Shown here piece by piece: positions 44,125 to 53,234 of a stretch of DNA of 64,000 nucleotides. The DNA is taken from positions 186,001 to 250,000 of the forward strand of contig NZ_LN999833.1 in the NCBI RefSeq assembly GCF_900039485.1, given 5' to 3'. Each line of letters opens with the position of its first letter. Positions within the stretch are counted from its first letter, which is position 1. A program made the translations under genes and the position numbers. This DNA comes from Candidatus Doolittlea endobia (GTDB lineage Bacteria > Pseudomonadota > Gammaproteobacteria > Enterobacterales > Enterobacteriaceae). The notes under the pieces were generated by a model. The model did no database searches, was not told the DNA's origin, and saw nothing but the letters and a program-made list of their open reading frames with translations.

Positions 44125-44190
44125 ATTTATGGAGACTATCGATTTACTTTTAAAAAAGAACAACCAATGCCAGTCTTTGACTCGTGATGG
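44125..44190 (+). repeat. Dispersed repeat R2, copy 4
   Basis: AAAAAAGAACAACCAATGCC with the following CAGTCTTTGACTCG tail, in the same orientation as the copy at 11.2 kb. Both are preceded by an ACTATC element. Confidence 0.55.
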
Positions 44191-44375
44191 CGAGTCTTAG
44201 GCTTTATTCTGAAGTTATTAAGGCACTTATGCGCGTCACAAGGGTATTTATTTCTGGCTGTTTAATGATTATGCTTACATAAGAAAGCAAGTTTTTACTC
44301 ATGTTTTTGTAGCGAGACATGTATAGATGCTACAGTACTCTTTTGATCAAAAGGGAATCTTTGTCAAGCAATCAA

Positions 44376-44535
44376 TCATATAATAAGTACGACACATCGA
44401 ATAGAACAACATCACCTGAATTTACGTCACTATAGAAAACGTTTATTTATACAACCAAAGCTTGATATCGATCCATTACAAGATCATAAAGATTAAATAT
44501 GATCATAAATTATTATCATAAAGTATGAGTTGCAC
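44376..44535 (+). repeat. Dispersed repeat R1, copy 6
   Basis: CATATAATAAGTACGAC, CGAATAGAACAACATCACC, GAATTTACGTCACTATAG and the TATTATCATAAAGTATGAGT end follow the same order and spacing as the copies at 24.4 and 47.7 kb, though more diverged. Confidence 0.45.
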
Positions 44536-44927
44536 CGGCACAAACTATTATCAGGTGCTAACGCACTCAGAAAGGCCAGTCGTCGCTATCCGATATTTAA
44601 TTTAATCACTATAGCCTTCTGCCCTTCTTTCATCAGAAGATCTATTCGCAAGTAATAAGGTCATCCTATTGGTGATATCCCGCCACAAACATGGTTTCGC
44701 CTCCGTTTTTAGGGACAACAAGCTGTCTTGCACACTTGTCGAGCACGATTGCCTACGTATCACTTATTATTGGATGTCTGCTAGGGAGAATAGCTGACAA
44801 ACTATTGATGAGATGCGCCCGTCTAACTCAACCTTTCCATGTATGTAAAAAGGTTGAGCTTACTTAGTTTTCTGGTCAGGATAAGACTTTTGATTATATG
44901 ATGTAGGTTAGGGGAGTCATAAGTGGT

Positions 44928-45371
44928 ATGGCGCAGATAAGTATTTTTGTTGGTACAGTATACGGTAACGCATTACAGATCGCTGAAGCAGTAAAATCAG
45001 TTTTGACAGAGCAGGGCCATCAGGTAATATTATTTCAAGATGGTGATTTTCAGTGGAAGGCGCATGCCGAACGAGTAATCCTTATTATTACTTCCACTAC
45101 CGGAAAAGGGAGATTACCGGATAATATCGTACCATTATTCCAGAAGATGAAGGATAAGCTGTTGTATCAACCAGCGCTGCACTATGGTATTATCGCGTTG
45201 GGCGACAGCAGTTATAATACATTTTGCAACGCAGGGCACGTTTTTGACCTGCTATTACAGGAGCAGGGGGCCACGCGGGTGGGCGCTTTGTTAGAGATCG
45301 ATGCTATAGAACGTCCTGAGCCCAAAACGTTTGCTTGTCAATGGGCGAGAGAGTGGGGCGCATTGTTATAA
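44928..45371 (+). CDS. yqcA: Flavodoxin-like protein YqcA
   Basis: YqcA is a short single-domain flavodoxin of the MioC/CPR-like type; its redox partner is not established. The FMN phosphate loop has the YqcA form GTVYGNALQ (residues 8-16), and the flavin-stacking loops are STTGKGRLPDN (about 57-67) and LGDSSYNTFCNAG (about 91-103). At 147 residues it matches the family. TruC (yqcB), its usual operon partner, is not present. In E. coli it may be fldA's distant functional relative; keeping two flavodoxins in such a small gene set is notable. Confidence 0.9.
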   Translation: MAQISIFVGTVYGNALQIAEAVKSVLTEQGHQVILFQDGDFQWKAHAERVILIITSTTGKGRLPDNIVPLFQKMKDKLLYQPALHYGIIALGDSSYNTFCNAGHVFDLLLQEQGATRVGALLEIDAIERPEPKTFACQWAREWGALL

Positions 45372-45412
45372 TGCGTTCTCACATGTATTGTGATAACGAC
45401 AGTAGGCTGGCG

Positions 45413-45470
45413 CCTCTCCTTGCATTAGGAGAGGGATATTGAGGAGAAACTTGGCGCCGACAACGTCGGC
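45413..45470. repeat. Two adjacent perfect hairpins downstream of yqcA
   Basis: CCTCTCCT and AGGAGAGG form a perfect 8-bp stem with loop TGCATT (45413-45434); GCCGAC and GTCGGC form a 6-bp stem with loop AAC (45456-45470). They start 42 bases after the yqcA stop and could end its transcript, but neither is followed by a T-run. Confidence 0.5.
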
Positions 45471-45635
45471 ACTCCTTACAATTCTCTGACGCGTGCTAGT
45501 TCAACCGGGTCACTTTTCGATATAGCCAATTTTATTAGGCACCATGTTTTCCAGATAGCGCAAATCATCCAATATCTTATTTCCAAATCTACTTTGATCA
45601 ATAAATTTAATGCAGCTATAATGTATCTTATAGAC

Positions 45636-45795
45636 GTTGTGATTCAGATTTGCTGATAATAATGTGCATTCATATACTATCCAATAAAAACATATGACTC
45701 GTAAAAGCATTGGCTTGTTAAAATTAGGATAGATGCATGATAAGATCATTATATGATATATAACCATATACTATTATCAGTAAATCTGAATCATG
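45636..45795. repeat. Dispersed repeat R1, copy 7, with inverted ends
   Basis: The right end has CTATTATCAGTAAATCTGAA plus TCATG (about 45768-45793), and the left end (about 45640-45665) is its near-exact reverse complement, GATTCAGATTTGCTGATAAT. Between them are CTCGTAAAAGCATTGGC and GCATGATAAGATCATTATAT of block 1. The whole could fold as one long hairpin. Confidence 0.6.
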
Positions 45796-45835
45796 CTTGA
45801 ATCTCATAATCTTGTAATGATAATTTCTAGTACAT

Positions 45836-47368
45836 CTAGACCGAGCGTGCGAAGTGACGTAGTCGGAATCCCATCAGCCACAGTGTAGCGAAATAAACTA
45901 TCCCTCCCACCGCAACTACACCCATAAGGCGTAGAAGCCGCCAGAACATACTGCCTTGTGCCCAGTCGGGCATTATCATTAAAAGCCCGACAAGCGCTGC
46001 CGCCATAACAATAACTGCTAGTAACAACCGACAGCAAAATCCCATCCATCCCGGCTGCGGTTCAAACAGTTTTTGTCGGCGTAATTGCCAATACAAGAGC
46101 GCGGCATTAAGACAGGCTGCTAGACCTATGGATAGCGATAAGCCGGCATGTTTTAGCGTACCAACAAAAGCCAAGTTCATTAATTGCGTTATGAGAAGCG
46201 TAATCATCGCTATACGTACCGGAGTTTTGATGTCTTGTCTGGAGTAAAACCCTGGCGCAAGTACTTTGACCAAAATCAAACCAACTAAGCCCACTGAATA
46301 AGCTATTAAAGCTCGTTGCGTCATCAAAGCGTCAAAGGCAGAGAACTTGCCGTATTGGAATAGCGCGACGGTCAATGGATGCGCTAAAATTCCTAGTGCT
46401 ACAGCACTAGGAAACGCCAGCATGAAGCATAAGCGTAACCCCCAGTCCAGTAAATGAGAGTGCTCAGCGTAATTCCCGCGTGTAAAGCTACGCGATAATA
46501 AAGGCAATAAAATAGTTCCTATCGCCATACCGAGCACACCGGATGGAAACTCCATCAAACGATCGGCATAATACATCCACGACACCGAGCCGGAAGCTAA
46601 AAAAGAAGCAAAAATAGTATTGATAATAATGGAGATTTGGCTGACGGATACACCGAGGAGAGCCGGTCCCATTTGCCGCAGTACGCGCCAAACACCGGCG
46701 TCATGGCACTGTAGTCTAGGAAAGACCAACATGCCAATTTTCTTCAGGTGAGACAGCTGATATCCCAGTTGCAGGATGCCACCGGTCACTACGGCCCAGG
46801 CCAGCGCCATAATAGGTGGATGGAAGAGTGATGCTGCTAACAACGCGAAACCTATCATGCTAACATTGAATAACGTCGGTGCGAATGCCGGTGCAGAGAA
46901 GCAGTTCCAAGTATTCAGAACCGCTCCAACTAGAGAAGTGAGAGAAATCAGAAAAATATAGGGAAATGTGACACGTAACAGCGCTGTAGTCAAAACAAAT
47001 TTCTCTGGCATACCGGTAAATCCCGGTGCAGTAATTGTCACGATCCAGGGTGCAGCCAACATACCTGTTATGGTGATCAGCGCCAGAACCAACATGAGTA
47101 AGCCTGCAACATAAGTGACAAACACGCGTGTAACTACATCACCTTTCAGGCTCTTGTATTCCGCTAAAATAGGAACAAACGCTTGTGAAAAAGCTCCTTC
47201 GGCGAAGATGCGCCGCAATAGATTGGGAATTTTGAAAGCCACGCAAAAAGCGTCACTTTCCATGCCCGCGCCAAACACTCTCGCAACGATGGTGTCGCGA
47301 ATAAACCCTAGAACGCGGGAAAAAAGTGCCATGGAACTGACCGCTGCCAGTGTTTTTAATAAATTCAT
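45836..47368 (-). CDS. murJ: Lipid II flippase MurJ (MviN)
   Basis: MurJ flips the peptidoglycan precursor lipid II across the inner membrane. The protein is 510 residues, as in E. coli, and mostly hydrophobic, consistent with 14 transmembrane helices. The N-terminal [25 protein letters not shown] and the [29 protein letters not shown] block carry the conserved arginines of the central cavity. No frame damage is seen. Its retention argues that some peptidoglycan is still made, in apparent conflict with the dead glmM 24 kb away. Flagellar genes usually near it are absent. Confidence 0.96.
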   Translation of the reverse strand: MNLLKTLAAVSSMALFSRVLGFIRDTIVARVFGAGMESDAFCVAFKIPNLLRRIFAEGAFSQAFVPILAEYKSLKGDVVTRVFVTYVAGLLMLVLALITITGMLAAPWIVTITAPGFTGMPEKFVLTTALLRVTFPYIFLISLTSLVGAVLNTWNCFSAPAFAPTLFNVSMIGFALLAASLFHPPIMALAWAVVTGGILQLGYQLSHLKKIGMLVFPRLQCHDAGVWRVLRQMGPALLGVSVSQISIIINTIFASFLASGSVSWMYYADRLMEFPSGVLGMAIGTILLPLLSRSFTRGNYAEHSHLLDWGLRLCFMLAFPSAVALGILAHPLTVALFQYGKFSAFDALMTQRALIAYSVGLVGLILVKVLAPGFYSRQDIKTPVRIAMITLLITQLMNLAFVGTLKHAGLSLSIGLAACLNAALLYWQLRRQKLFEPQPGWMGFCCRLLLAVIVMAAALVGLLMIMPDWAQGSMFWRLLRLMGVVAVGGIVYFATLWLMGFRLRHFARSV

Positions 47369-48044
47369 GGTGTTAGTTTCCGTCTGGACGGTGTCGAAGG
47401 TTCTGTACTGTCCGGCAAATACTGAACATTATGAGTCTGCTTTGATTTCCCCCTGCCTGATAAACACCACTATCTCGTCTTCACCATTTCTGAGGTGTAA
47501 AGTGTCTCTTTCTCCGAGACTGTAATAAGTCAACCGGCGTTGCTATTTCGTTTTTAATACATTAAAAGGAAACTTAAGAACAACTCTCGTGAGTAGCTGT
47601 CGTTGCGAGCAATACAGGTATTAATGGTTTTTAAACTAAAACAACAGAAATTATTAAGAGCGTTAAGCAAATTCAACATAGCTTTTGCATGATAGATGCA
47701 GAGATTTTGATAGAGTTTTGTTGAACTTAAATAATCATGTAGTCAGCAAACACTTACTCAGCGGATAGAACGGCGGCATCAATTGACTTTATGTGCTCAT
47801 AGCAAACGTCTTTCTCGTAAAACCATTTACTTTTCAAAATCGAAAGCAATGCATGACGAGATAGGATGTTATCAGCAAATCTAAGTCATGGCTCAGTACT
47901 TGTACGATATCCTTATATTAAGTGTATTGTCATATCAATTATAGTCTAGTTTATGTAAGTATGTTCGACTGGTATAGCAGGTGGAATATTTTCAAATATA
48001 GCTTACTGATGCAGCGTTAAGATCCTAACGCTGCATAGCGAACA
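47369..48044. other. Spacer between murJ and maoP, largely an R1 repeat
   Basis: No gene is seen. The right half is the longest R1 repeat copy in the window (47734-48013). Confidence 0.55.
47734..48013 (+). repeat. Dispersed repeat R1, copy 8 (longest, both blocks)
   Basis: Block 1: TCATGTAGTCAGCAAACAC, GCGGATAGAACGGCGG, TTTCTCGTAAAACCATTTAC, TTTTCAAAATCG, TGTTATCAGCAAATCTAAG plus TCATGG. Block 2 follows in the same orientation at 47975-48012: GGAATATTTTCAAATATAGC plus TTACTGATGCAGCGTTAAG. This copy suggests a unit of about 280 bases. Confidence 0.6.
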
Positions 48045-48383
48045 TCAATCTTCGGTGTCTGTGTAGTCCTCTACCACATCCATCTGTGGCTTACCGCCGG
48101 TAAGGGTATGAAAACGCTTGGGACGGCGAGTATATTCTGTATACTTAAACCAAACTTTCTCATGTTCATTGAGAGGGGCAAGTTTGCCGTGACATACCGC
48201 AACAAACTGTCGTTCATCTTCTGTTATAGGCTCCCGTTTCCCACTGTTTAAATCATTATAAGCATTGCCGCAACGCTCTAACAATTGCGCTTCTCGAATG
48301 CTGAAGCAGCCATGCCTAGAGAAACCGCGAGGATAGTTTTTATGATCAAAATAACGATTAGTAGTAAAAAAACTGTCTGCCAT
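48045..48383 (-). CDS. maoP: Macrodomain Ori organisation protein MaoP (YifE)
   Basis: In E. coli MaoP acts with a short DNA site, maoS, to shape the Ori macrodomain of the chromosome. I start it at ATG 48383 ([20 protein letters not shown]), eight codons inside the open frame. The family signature [21 protein letters not shown] and the end [12 protein letters not shown]...DYTDTED are intact. At 112 residues it has the family length. It is divergent from hdfR with 113 bases between, exactly as in enterobacteria. Why a reduced genome should keep it is unknown. Confidence 0.95.
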   Translation of the reverse strand: MADSFFTTNRYFDHKNYPRGFSRHGCFSIREAQLLERCGNAYNDLNSGKREPITEDERQFVAVCHGKLAPLNEHEKVWFKYTEYTRRPKRFHTLTGGKPQMDVVEDYTDTED

Positions 48384-48496
48384 CTTTTCCGTCTTTACAT
48401 CAGCCACATTGTTTATGACGCGGAGTATTAGTTAGGCTTGACTTTCTGTAAAACAAAAACATTTAATCATTACGATAATTTTTTTTTGAGAACGTA

Positions 48497-49318
48497 GTGG
48501 ATACGGAATTATTAAAAACATTTCTGGAAGTAAGTCGTACTCGACACTTTGGGCGTGCGGCGGAAGGGCTTTATCTGACACAATCGGCGGTAAGTTTTCG
48601 TATCCGCCAATTGGAAACGCAGCTCGGTGTTAGTCTCTTCACCCGCCACAGAAATAATATTCGCTTGACTGCGGCGGGAGAACGCTTGTTGCCCTATGCT
48701 AAAAATCTGATAGTCACTTGGTTAGTCGCCAAGAAGGAAGTGACGCGCTCATTGCAACATAATCCGCTGTCCATCGGCGCCAGTGCCTCACTGTGGGAAG
48801 CGTGGCTGGGGAACTGGCTGAAAAACCTTTACCAACAATGGCCAGATTTACAGTTGGAAGCACGCGTTGCTGTGCGTCAAGGGCTGATAAAAGAGTTGCA
48901 CGAACGTCAATTAGATTTGCTAATTACTACCGAAGCGCCAAAAATGGAAGAATTAGCTAGTCAGCAGCTAGGCTGTTTCTCATTAACGCTATTTACTGAT
49001 GTCAACAGCGTGTCGATGAGCGACAGACGTCCCTATATTCAGCTTGAATGGGGCGCCGATTTTCATGTACATGAAAATCGGCTTCAGTTAAACCAGCAGG
49101 CGCCGCTCGTTACCACAACTTCAGCGCAATTAACGCGTCAATTATTGCAAGTTACTACCGCCTGTGCCTTTCTGCCTAGTCATTGGGTCCAATCTTTCGA
49201 AGATTTGCGAGCTGTCAACGACGCCCTGTCGATAGTCTGTCCACTATATGCGGTGTGGTTACAAAACAGCGATCAGAATCCGCTGATTAGACAGCTCTTA
49301 AAAACTACTGTTCTATAA
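48497..49318 (+). CDS. hdfR: LysR-family transcriptional regulator HdfR
   Basis: HdfR is a LysR-type regulator that represses flhDC, and so flagella, in E. coli. The start is GTG at 48497. The winged-helix domain (residues 1-60, [20 protein letters not shown] and [13 protein letters not shown]) is nearly identical to E. coli, while the ligand-binding part is more diverged but unbroken to 273 residues. The divergent pairing with maoP is ancestral. No flagellar genes are visible, so its surviving target is unknown; autoregulation or control of maoP is possible. Confidence 0.95.
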   Translation: MDTELLKTFLEVSRTRHFGRAAEGLYLTQSAVSFRIRQLETQLGVSLFTRHRNNIRLTAAGERLLPYAKNLIVTWLVAKKEVTRSLQHNPLSIGASASLWEAWLGNWLKNLYQQWPDLQLEARVAVRQGLIKELHERQLDLLITTEAPKMEELASQQLGCFSLTLFTDVNSVSMSDRRPYIQLEWGADFHVHENRLQLNQQAPLVTTTSAQLTRQLLQVTTACAFLPSHWVQSFEDLRAVNDALSIVCPLYAVWLQNSDQNPLIRQLLKTTVL

Positions 49319-50689
49319 AGGTTCTCGGCGCTTTGCATTGGTTAACGCGATTTCTCTTATTGTCGTGGATTCCGACTTCTACTACGGTATCGTTTGCACG
49401 ACGCGTTAGTTAGAGAATGTTTACTCATTTCTGTAATCTGATAAAACTGAACAATAGGATTCTGATGACAATCTTAAATGTTTGCTTAGAAACATAACGC
49501 CTAATAACGTGTCGAAGCCGCTTGTCAACAATGTACCTCAATGACCACCCGAAATAGCATCTAGTTCCTGGTCGATAATTTCCGCAGTATAGCTTGTTAT
49601 ATATAGAAATACGATATAAATCATCGTTGTATCTAGGCAACCACCAAGCATAATAACCAGCAGAGCCGTACTGCGATGTAAAAGAGAAGGGCCGGCTCGT
49701 GTGAAACGGTCAAATTCATGCTGTGCAGGAAAAACATATTATCTGAGTAATAAGAAGTGCTGACAGATGTAACACATTCTGAATAATCCAACTAATCAGT
49801 GCGCACCACAATACTCGTTTGAGATTACAGTGCTGCCTATGCGACACATTATAAAACAGATAGAAGTTAGTTAGCTCGGCGCCAAAGCGCTGACTGATAC
49901 CACTTGTCTTGTTGATCGCGATAAGCTTGGTTTTTCTTCTGCGACACGATATAGGATGAATAGCGTTCTCGTGAACATATACTAGAGCATCTTGTTGGAT
50001 GCATGATTAGCATGGTGCATTTTTGCTTTGCCGAAGAGCTAATTTTTTAATACTGATAAGGCAGGTTTCATCGTAGAATCGCATCACTCCTGGCTTGTCG
50101 CTAATATCGAAGAAGAAAAACCCGACACAATGGAGTTACCTGAGGTATATGTGATCTGGCACGGAGTGAATTAACCGGTATGATAATGACATTGAAAGAC
50201 CTGCTTCTAGCTTAACAATGATATACAAGGGAAACAAAAAAGGACTATTCAATCCGCTAGATACCTGGTTTGACTGCTAATATATAGCGATGCTAGTGCT
50301 CGATGGACTCTAATTGAAATCACTGTACTATCAAGAAGTGACACAACAGGGTTATGCTGACTACCGGACAAGCGGATAATTTAGTGTAAAATGGTCATTG
50401 TCTCGAAGAGCACCATATTGTTGGCAAAGCAGCGGTAAAAGCTATTTATCAAGGCGTTCCATTAGAATACTATCGATAACGCGATTACAAGATTTTAGCT
50501 TCGACAATGAGTTTATCCGGTCCTTGCGTTAGCTGCTGTTGTACCTGCACAACATAAAGCGAAAAGTGGTGTACCGATGGAGCAGATTATGGGGATTAGC
50601 GCGGTTCTCCAGCCTAGCCGAATTCTGTCTCTAGAAGGCTACTTTTGTAAGTGCTATCAATCAGCTAAACATAGCTATAACTTTTTATA
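49319..50689. other. Eroded DNA downstream of hdfR
   Basis: About 1.4 kb with no assigned gene. Short plus-strand stretches look like decayed coding sequence (for example a HHIVGKAAVKAIYQGVPLEYY piece near 50410-50480) but I could not match them to a family. The ubiB remnant may reach into its right edge. Confidence 0.4.
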
Positions 50690-52000
50690 CAAGGGACAAA
50701 CTCGTTAATTTTTCACTAAAAGACTAGATAGTTGTATTTCCAGCCAATAATCTAAATCTCTCATTAGCGCAGTTACGTGATTAAAAACGTGCCGATGAGA
50801 GCAGAAACGTAGTGCTAACGCTAAACAGAAAACGGGACTGACTTTATCGCGCATAATAAATCCGCGCTTCTACCGTCAAGCGACAATAAAAAATACTGCT
50901 TGAAGCCGTTGTAAACAAGTGCGCCTAATTCAGACAACTTTTTCTACGGTTTTTCAAAATAGGCACGCAGACACTGCAAATAGTACACTCGAAATCTTCG
51001 ATATTAGTATCCGACAGCACATAGCCGAAGTTCACGTGCAGATCTGCTACCTTGCAGTAATCGCGGTCGAAAACACAATAAAGTTTTTAGTCAGATAGCG
51101 CTTATTTTCTTCATTAAGCGCTTCCGCAGCCGATACCAATACTTGGATTTGAAACTAACAAAAATATTTTATGAGTGCATATCGGTGTAAAAACCATCAC
51201 GAAAAACCTAAGTCAAAAAACCTATACCTGCGCTTCCTAGTAGCTTCCATATTGGTTTCCTGCTTCTCCAGCGTGACTACATCATTGATAGGTATGCCAT
51301 AGATGCGCTTTAATGATCATCAAAGTTTCGCTGCAGTAGCAATTTGGGCAAACCTCTGTTACTATAACATCAAACTATCAGAAAAATTACGTCGCAACTG
51401 CGTGATATTTTGTCGCTTCATGCAATAAATTTAACTCATTAAGCAATCTTTTTATATTTTAGTGCGATTTCGACAGACTACAGACGTCGACTATCCGGGA
51501 AAAATGCGGTATACAACTAGTCAACTTTTACATTAAACGTATATCAGCTTTAATTATCAGATAAACATCCTAGCGGATCGCTTTGATCATTACCTCTTGG
51601 CTATTTTTTAGCCGAACAGTATGCACTTGCACAATCGAGGCGAAAACTAGCGGTTTCTGTTAGAAATTGTCGAATTAGGTTGCTTGCGGGTACGGCTCCC
51701 TATAGAACGCTCGATATGCGAGCCCTGCACCCGTCTTGCAGCATTACTAGCTCATCAGCGATGAGCGCCGAGAAAAGATCAAGGCGAGTAAAAAGCATCT
51801 GCCTGAACTTGACCCATATCAGCCCTATCTTCTGCAAGACTAAAGATTCTCCTAGCAAGCGGCGTGGCTGTGCGACAGCCATAACAGCAAATTACATCCT
51901 ATCTGTAGCGGAAGAGTCAACCGCGTTTTCGGGATACACTAATCCGGCTTGTAGATAAGCATGATACGAATAATCAAATAAAAGTGGCGAATATCATCTG
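50690..52000 (-). pseudogene. ubiB: Remnant of ubiB (ubiquinone biosynthesis accessory kinase-like protein)
   Basis: UbiB is an ABC1/ADCK-family protein needed for coenzyme Q synthesis. Pieces are readable in family order but in different frames: DIRHFYLIIRIML near 51990, [20 protein letters not shown] and [19 protein letters not shown] (51882-51700), RIYGIPINDVVTLEKQETNM near 51300-51240, and [15 protein letters not shown] followed by [20 protein letters not shown] (51120-50950). The end below about 50915 is uncertain. It follows ubiE and ubiJ remnants, the enterobacterial operon order. Confidence 0.88.
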
Positions 52001-52004
52001 CTGG

Positions 52005-52440
52005 CCTCCATCAAGCAGGTTACTATAACTTCGCCTGGACCGGATGACCTTATCTATTGACCGATAACCATACCTGCTCTAGCGCTGAGGGCGCTAGACG
52101 CCATTCATCGGTTATTTTCTACGTCACCTCTACGTCACCTGCCTTTGGCTAGTGCTCAACAACCACAATGTGTTGGTTAGCAAACACACTAGACCAGTTA
52201 ACTAACACTTTCAGAAGTGCTGTCCCAATCTAAGAAGCCGACAGTTCAGCCACATCACATTTAGAATATCCGCTAGCACAGCGACACTTAGGACGCTTTA
52301 CTTCATTATCTACGCCAACTTTTGACATTTTTATATCGCCTGTAATATATAGCAAGATGGGTGCATATCGTGCAATCCACCGCATTATCCTAGACGTTGA
52401 GTACATATACATGATGCTGGCTGAATACTAAAATGGTCGA
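52005..52440 (-). pseudogene. ubiJ: Remnant of ubiJ (ubiquinone biosynthesis accessory factor)
   Basis: UbiJ carries an SCP2 lipid-binding domain and helps the Ubi complex. The N-terminal half is missing. Readable are APILLYITGDI near 52370 and ITDEWRLAPSALEQVWLSVN near 52115-52055, with frameshifts between. An 11-bp tandem duplication (CTACGTCACCT twice, 52119-52140) just upstream of the last block explains one frameshift. Position between ubiE and ubiB supports the call. Confidence 0.75.
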
Positions 52441-52464
52441 CGTTTCCTATTCGGCTAATTCAAA

Positions 52465-52835
52465 TTGTAAAATTTTGCCTTTCAAGCGTAACAGAGCAGA
52501 TATGCATGATTTTAATAAAGCAGGCGTTCAAGCACAACTTCTAGAATCATTGCTTTAAATGTGTCCTGTTCTAGGTGGTTGTAGATGAACTTCGCCAGAC
52601 AGCGATAGCTTTAGCAGTAGCATCTAGGGTTACCATGTCAGCGATGCGCGAAAGATCGCCGGTGATGCCTGTCGCGTAAATAGCATTTCTTCAATGACGC
52701 ATGTCATTAATCTCTATCATAACACGTCGCTTTCCTGCAGCGGGTATTTCTTGCTGCCGAAAAGACCGATCACCGAATCTGCGCTTCGCCGGATAAGACT
52801 ACTATGTTCTTCAGGTAATTTGTGCAGTATTTTAA
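52465..52835 (-). pseudogene. ubiE: Remnant of ubiE (ubiquinone/menaquinone C-methyltransferase)
   Basis: UbiE methylates the quinone ring precursor. The minus strand reads ADSVIGLFGSKKYPLQESDVL near 52800-52720 (family AD.V..VF.SVA.KYD region), an ITGDL-like piece of the SAM site, RIADMV, then YRCLAKFIYNHLEQDTFKAM near 52610-52530, with an internal deletion joining the SAM site to the C-terminal part. Frameshifts and stops are present throughout. Confidence 0.75.
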
Positions 52836-53234
52836 ATCTTAAGAGCATGGGTCTGAGTTGTAACTGCTTATTATCCTTTGTAATACTCATGTTGTAATAA
52901 TCACGAAGCATCGAGAACTCAACGCTACACCAGCAAGCTGTATTTAAACATTTCAGCTTCATTTTCGCTGTTAGAACATTGAATCTGTAGAGATACAGAG
53001 AACTATCTTCAATATAGCAACGAATGCTTTTACTGTACTTTAATGACTTGCCCAATTTGAAAAACAAAAGATTTTACGAGCAAGATTCTGATGTGGAAAC
53101 ATAAATTGAAGTTACGATATAATATTTACTAAATATATTTTTACTACACGACTAAATCATAGTTCATTCCAATTCGCACTATCGTGTACTTCAAGCCAAA
53201 CAAGAATGACGGTTTATTAGCACAAGCAGGCGAC
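52836..53234. other. Spacer between pyrC and ubiE remnants
   Basis: No gene is seen; most of it is an inverted R1 repeat copy (52925-53095). Confidence 0.5.
52925..53095 (-). repeat. Dispersed repeat R1, copy 9 (inverted)
   Basis: Block 2 inverted (AGCTGTATTTAAACATTTCA plus GCTTCATTTTCGCTG, 52937-52972) is followed by the inverted start of block 1 (AAAAACAAAAGATTTTACGA plus GCAAG, about 53060-53086). The order is that of the 47.7 kb copy read on the other strand, with the middle shortened. Confidence 0.55.

Larger units (their letters stand above)
43521..44927. other. Long eroded stretch between tkt and yqcA
   Basis: About 1.4 kb with no supported gene; an 82-codon frame at 43831-44079 resembles nothing known. 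It contains one R2 copy (44125-44190) and one R1 copy (44376-44535). Confidence 0.5.
45372..45835. other. Spacer between yqcA and murJ
   Basis: No gene is supported. It contains two hairpins just after yqcA (45413-45434 and 45456-45470) and an R1 copy with an inverted partner (45636-45795). Confidence 0.5.

Noticed and set aside
45413-45470. CRISPR-like or phage attachment element
   Set aside because: Two different hairpins, no repeated unit with spacers and no integrase nearby.
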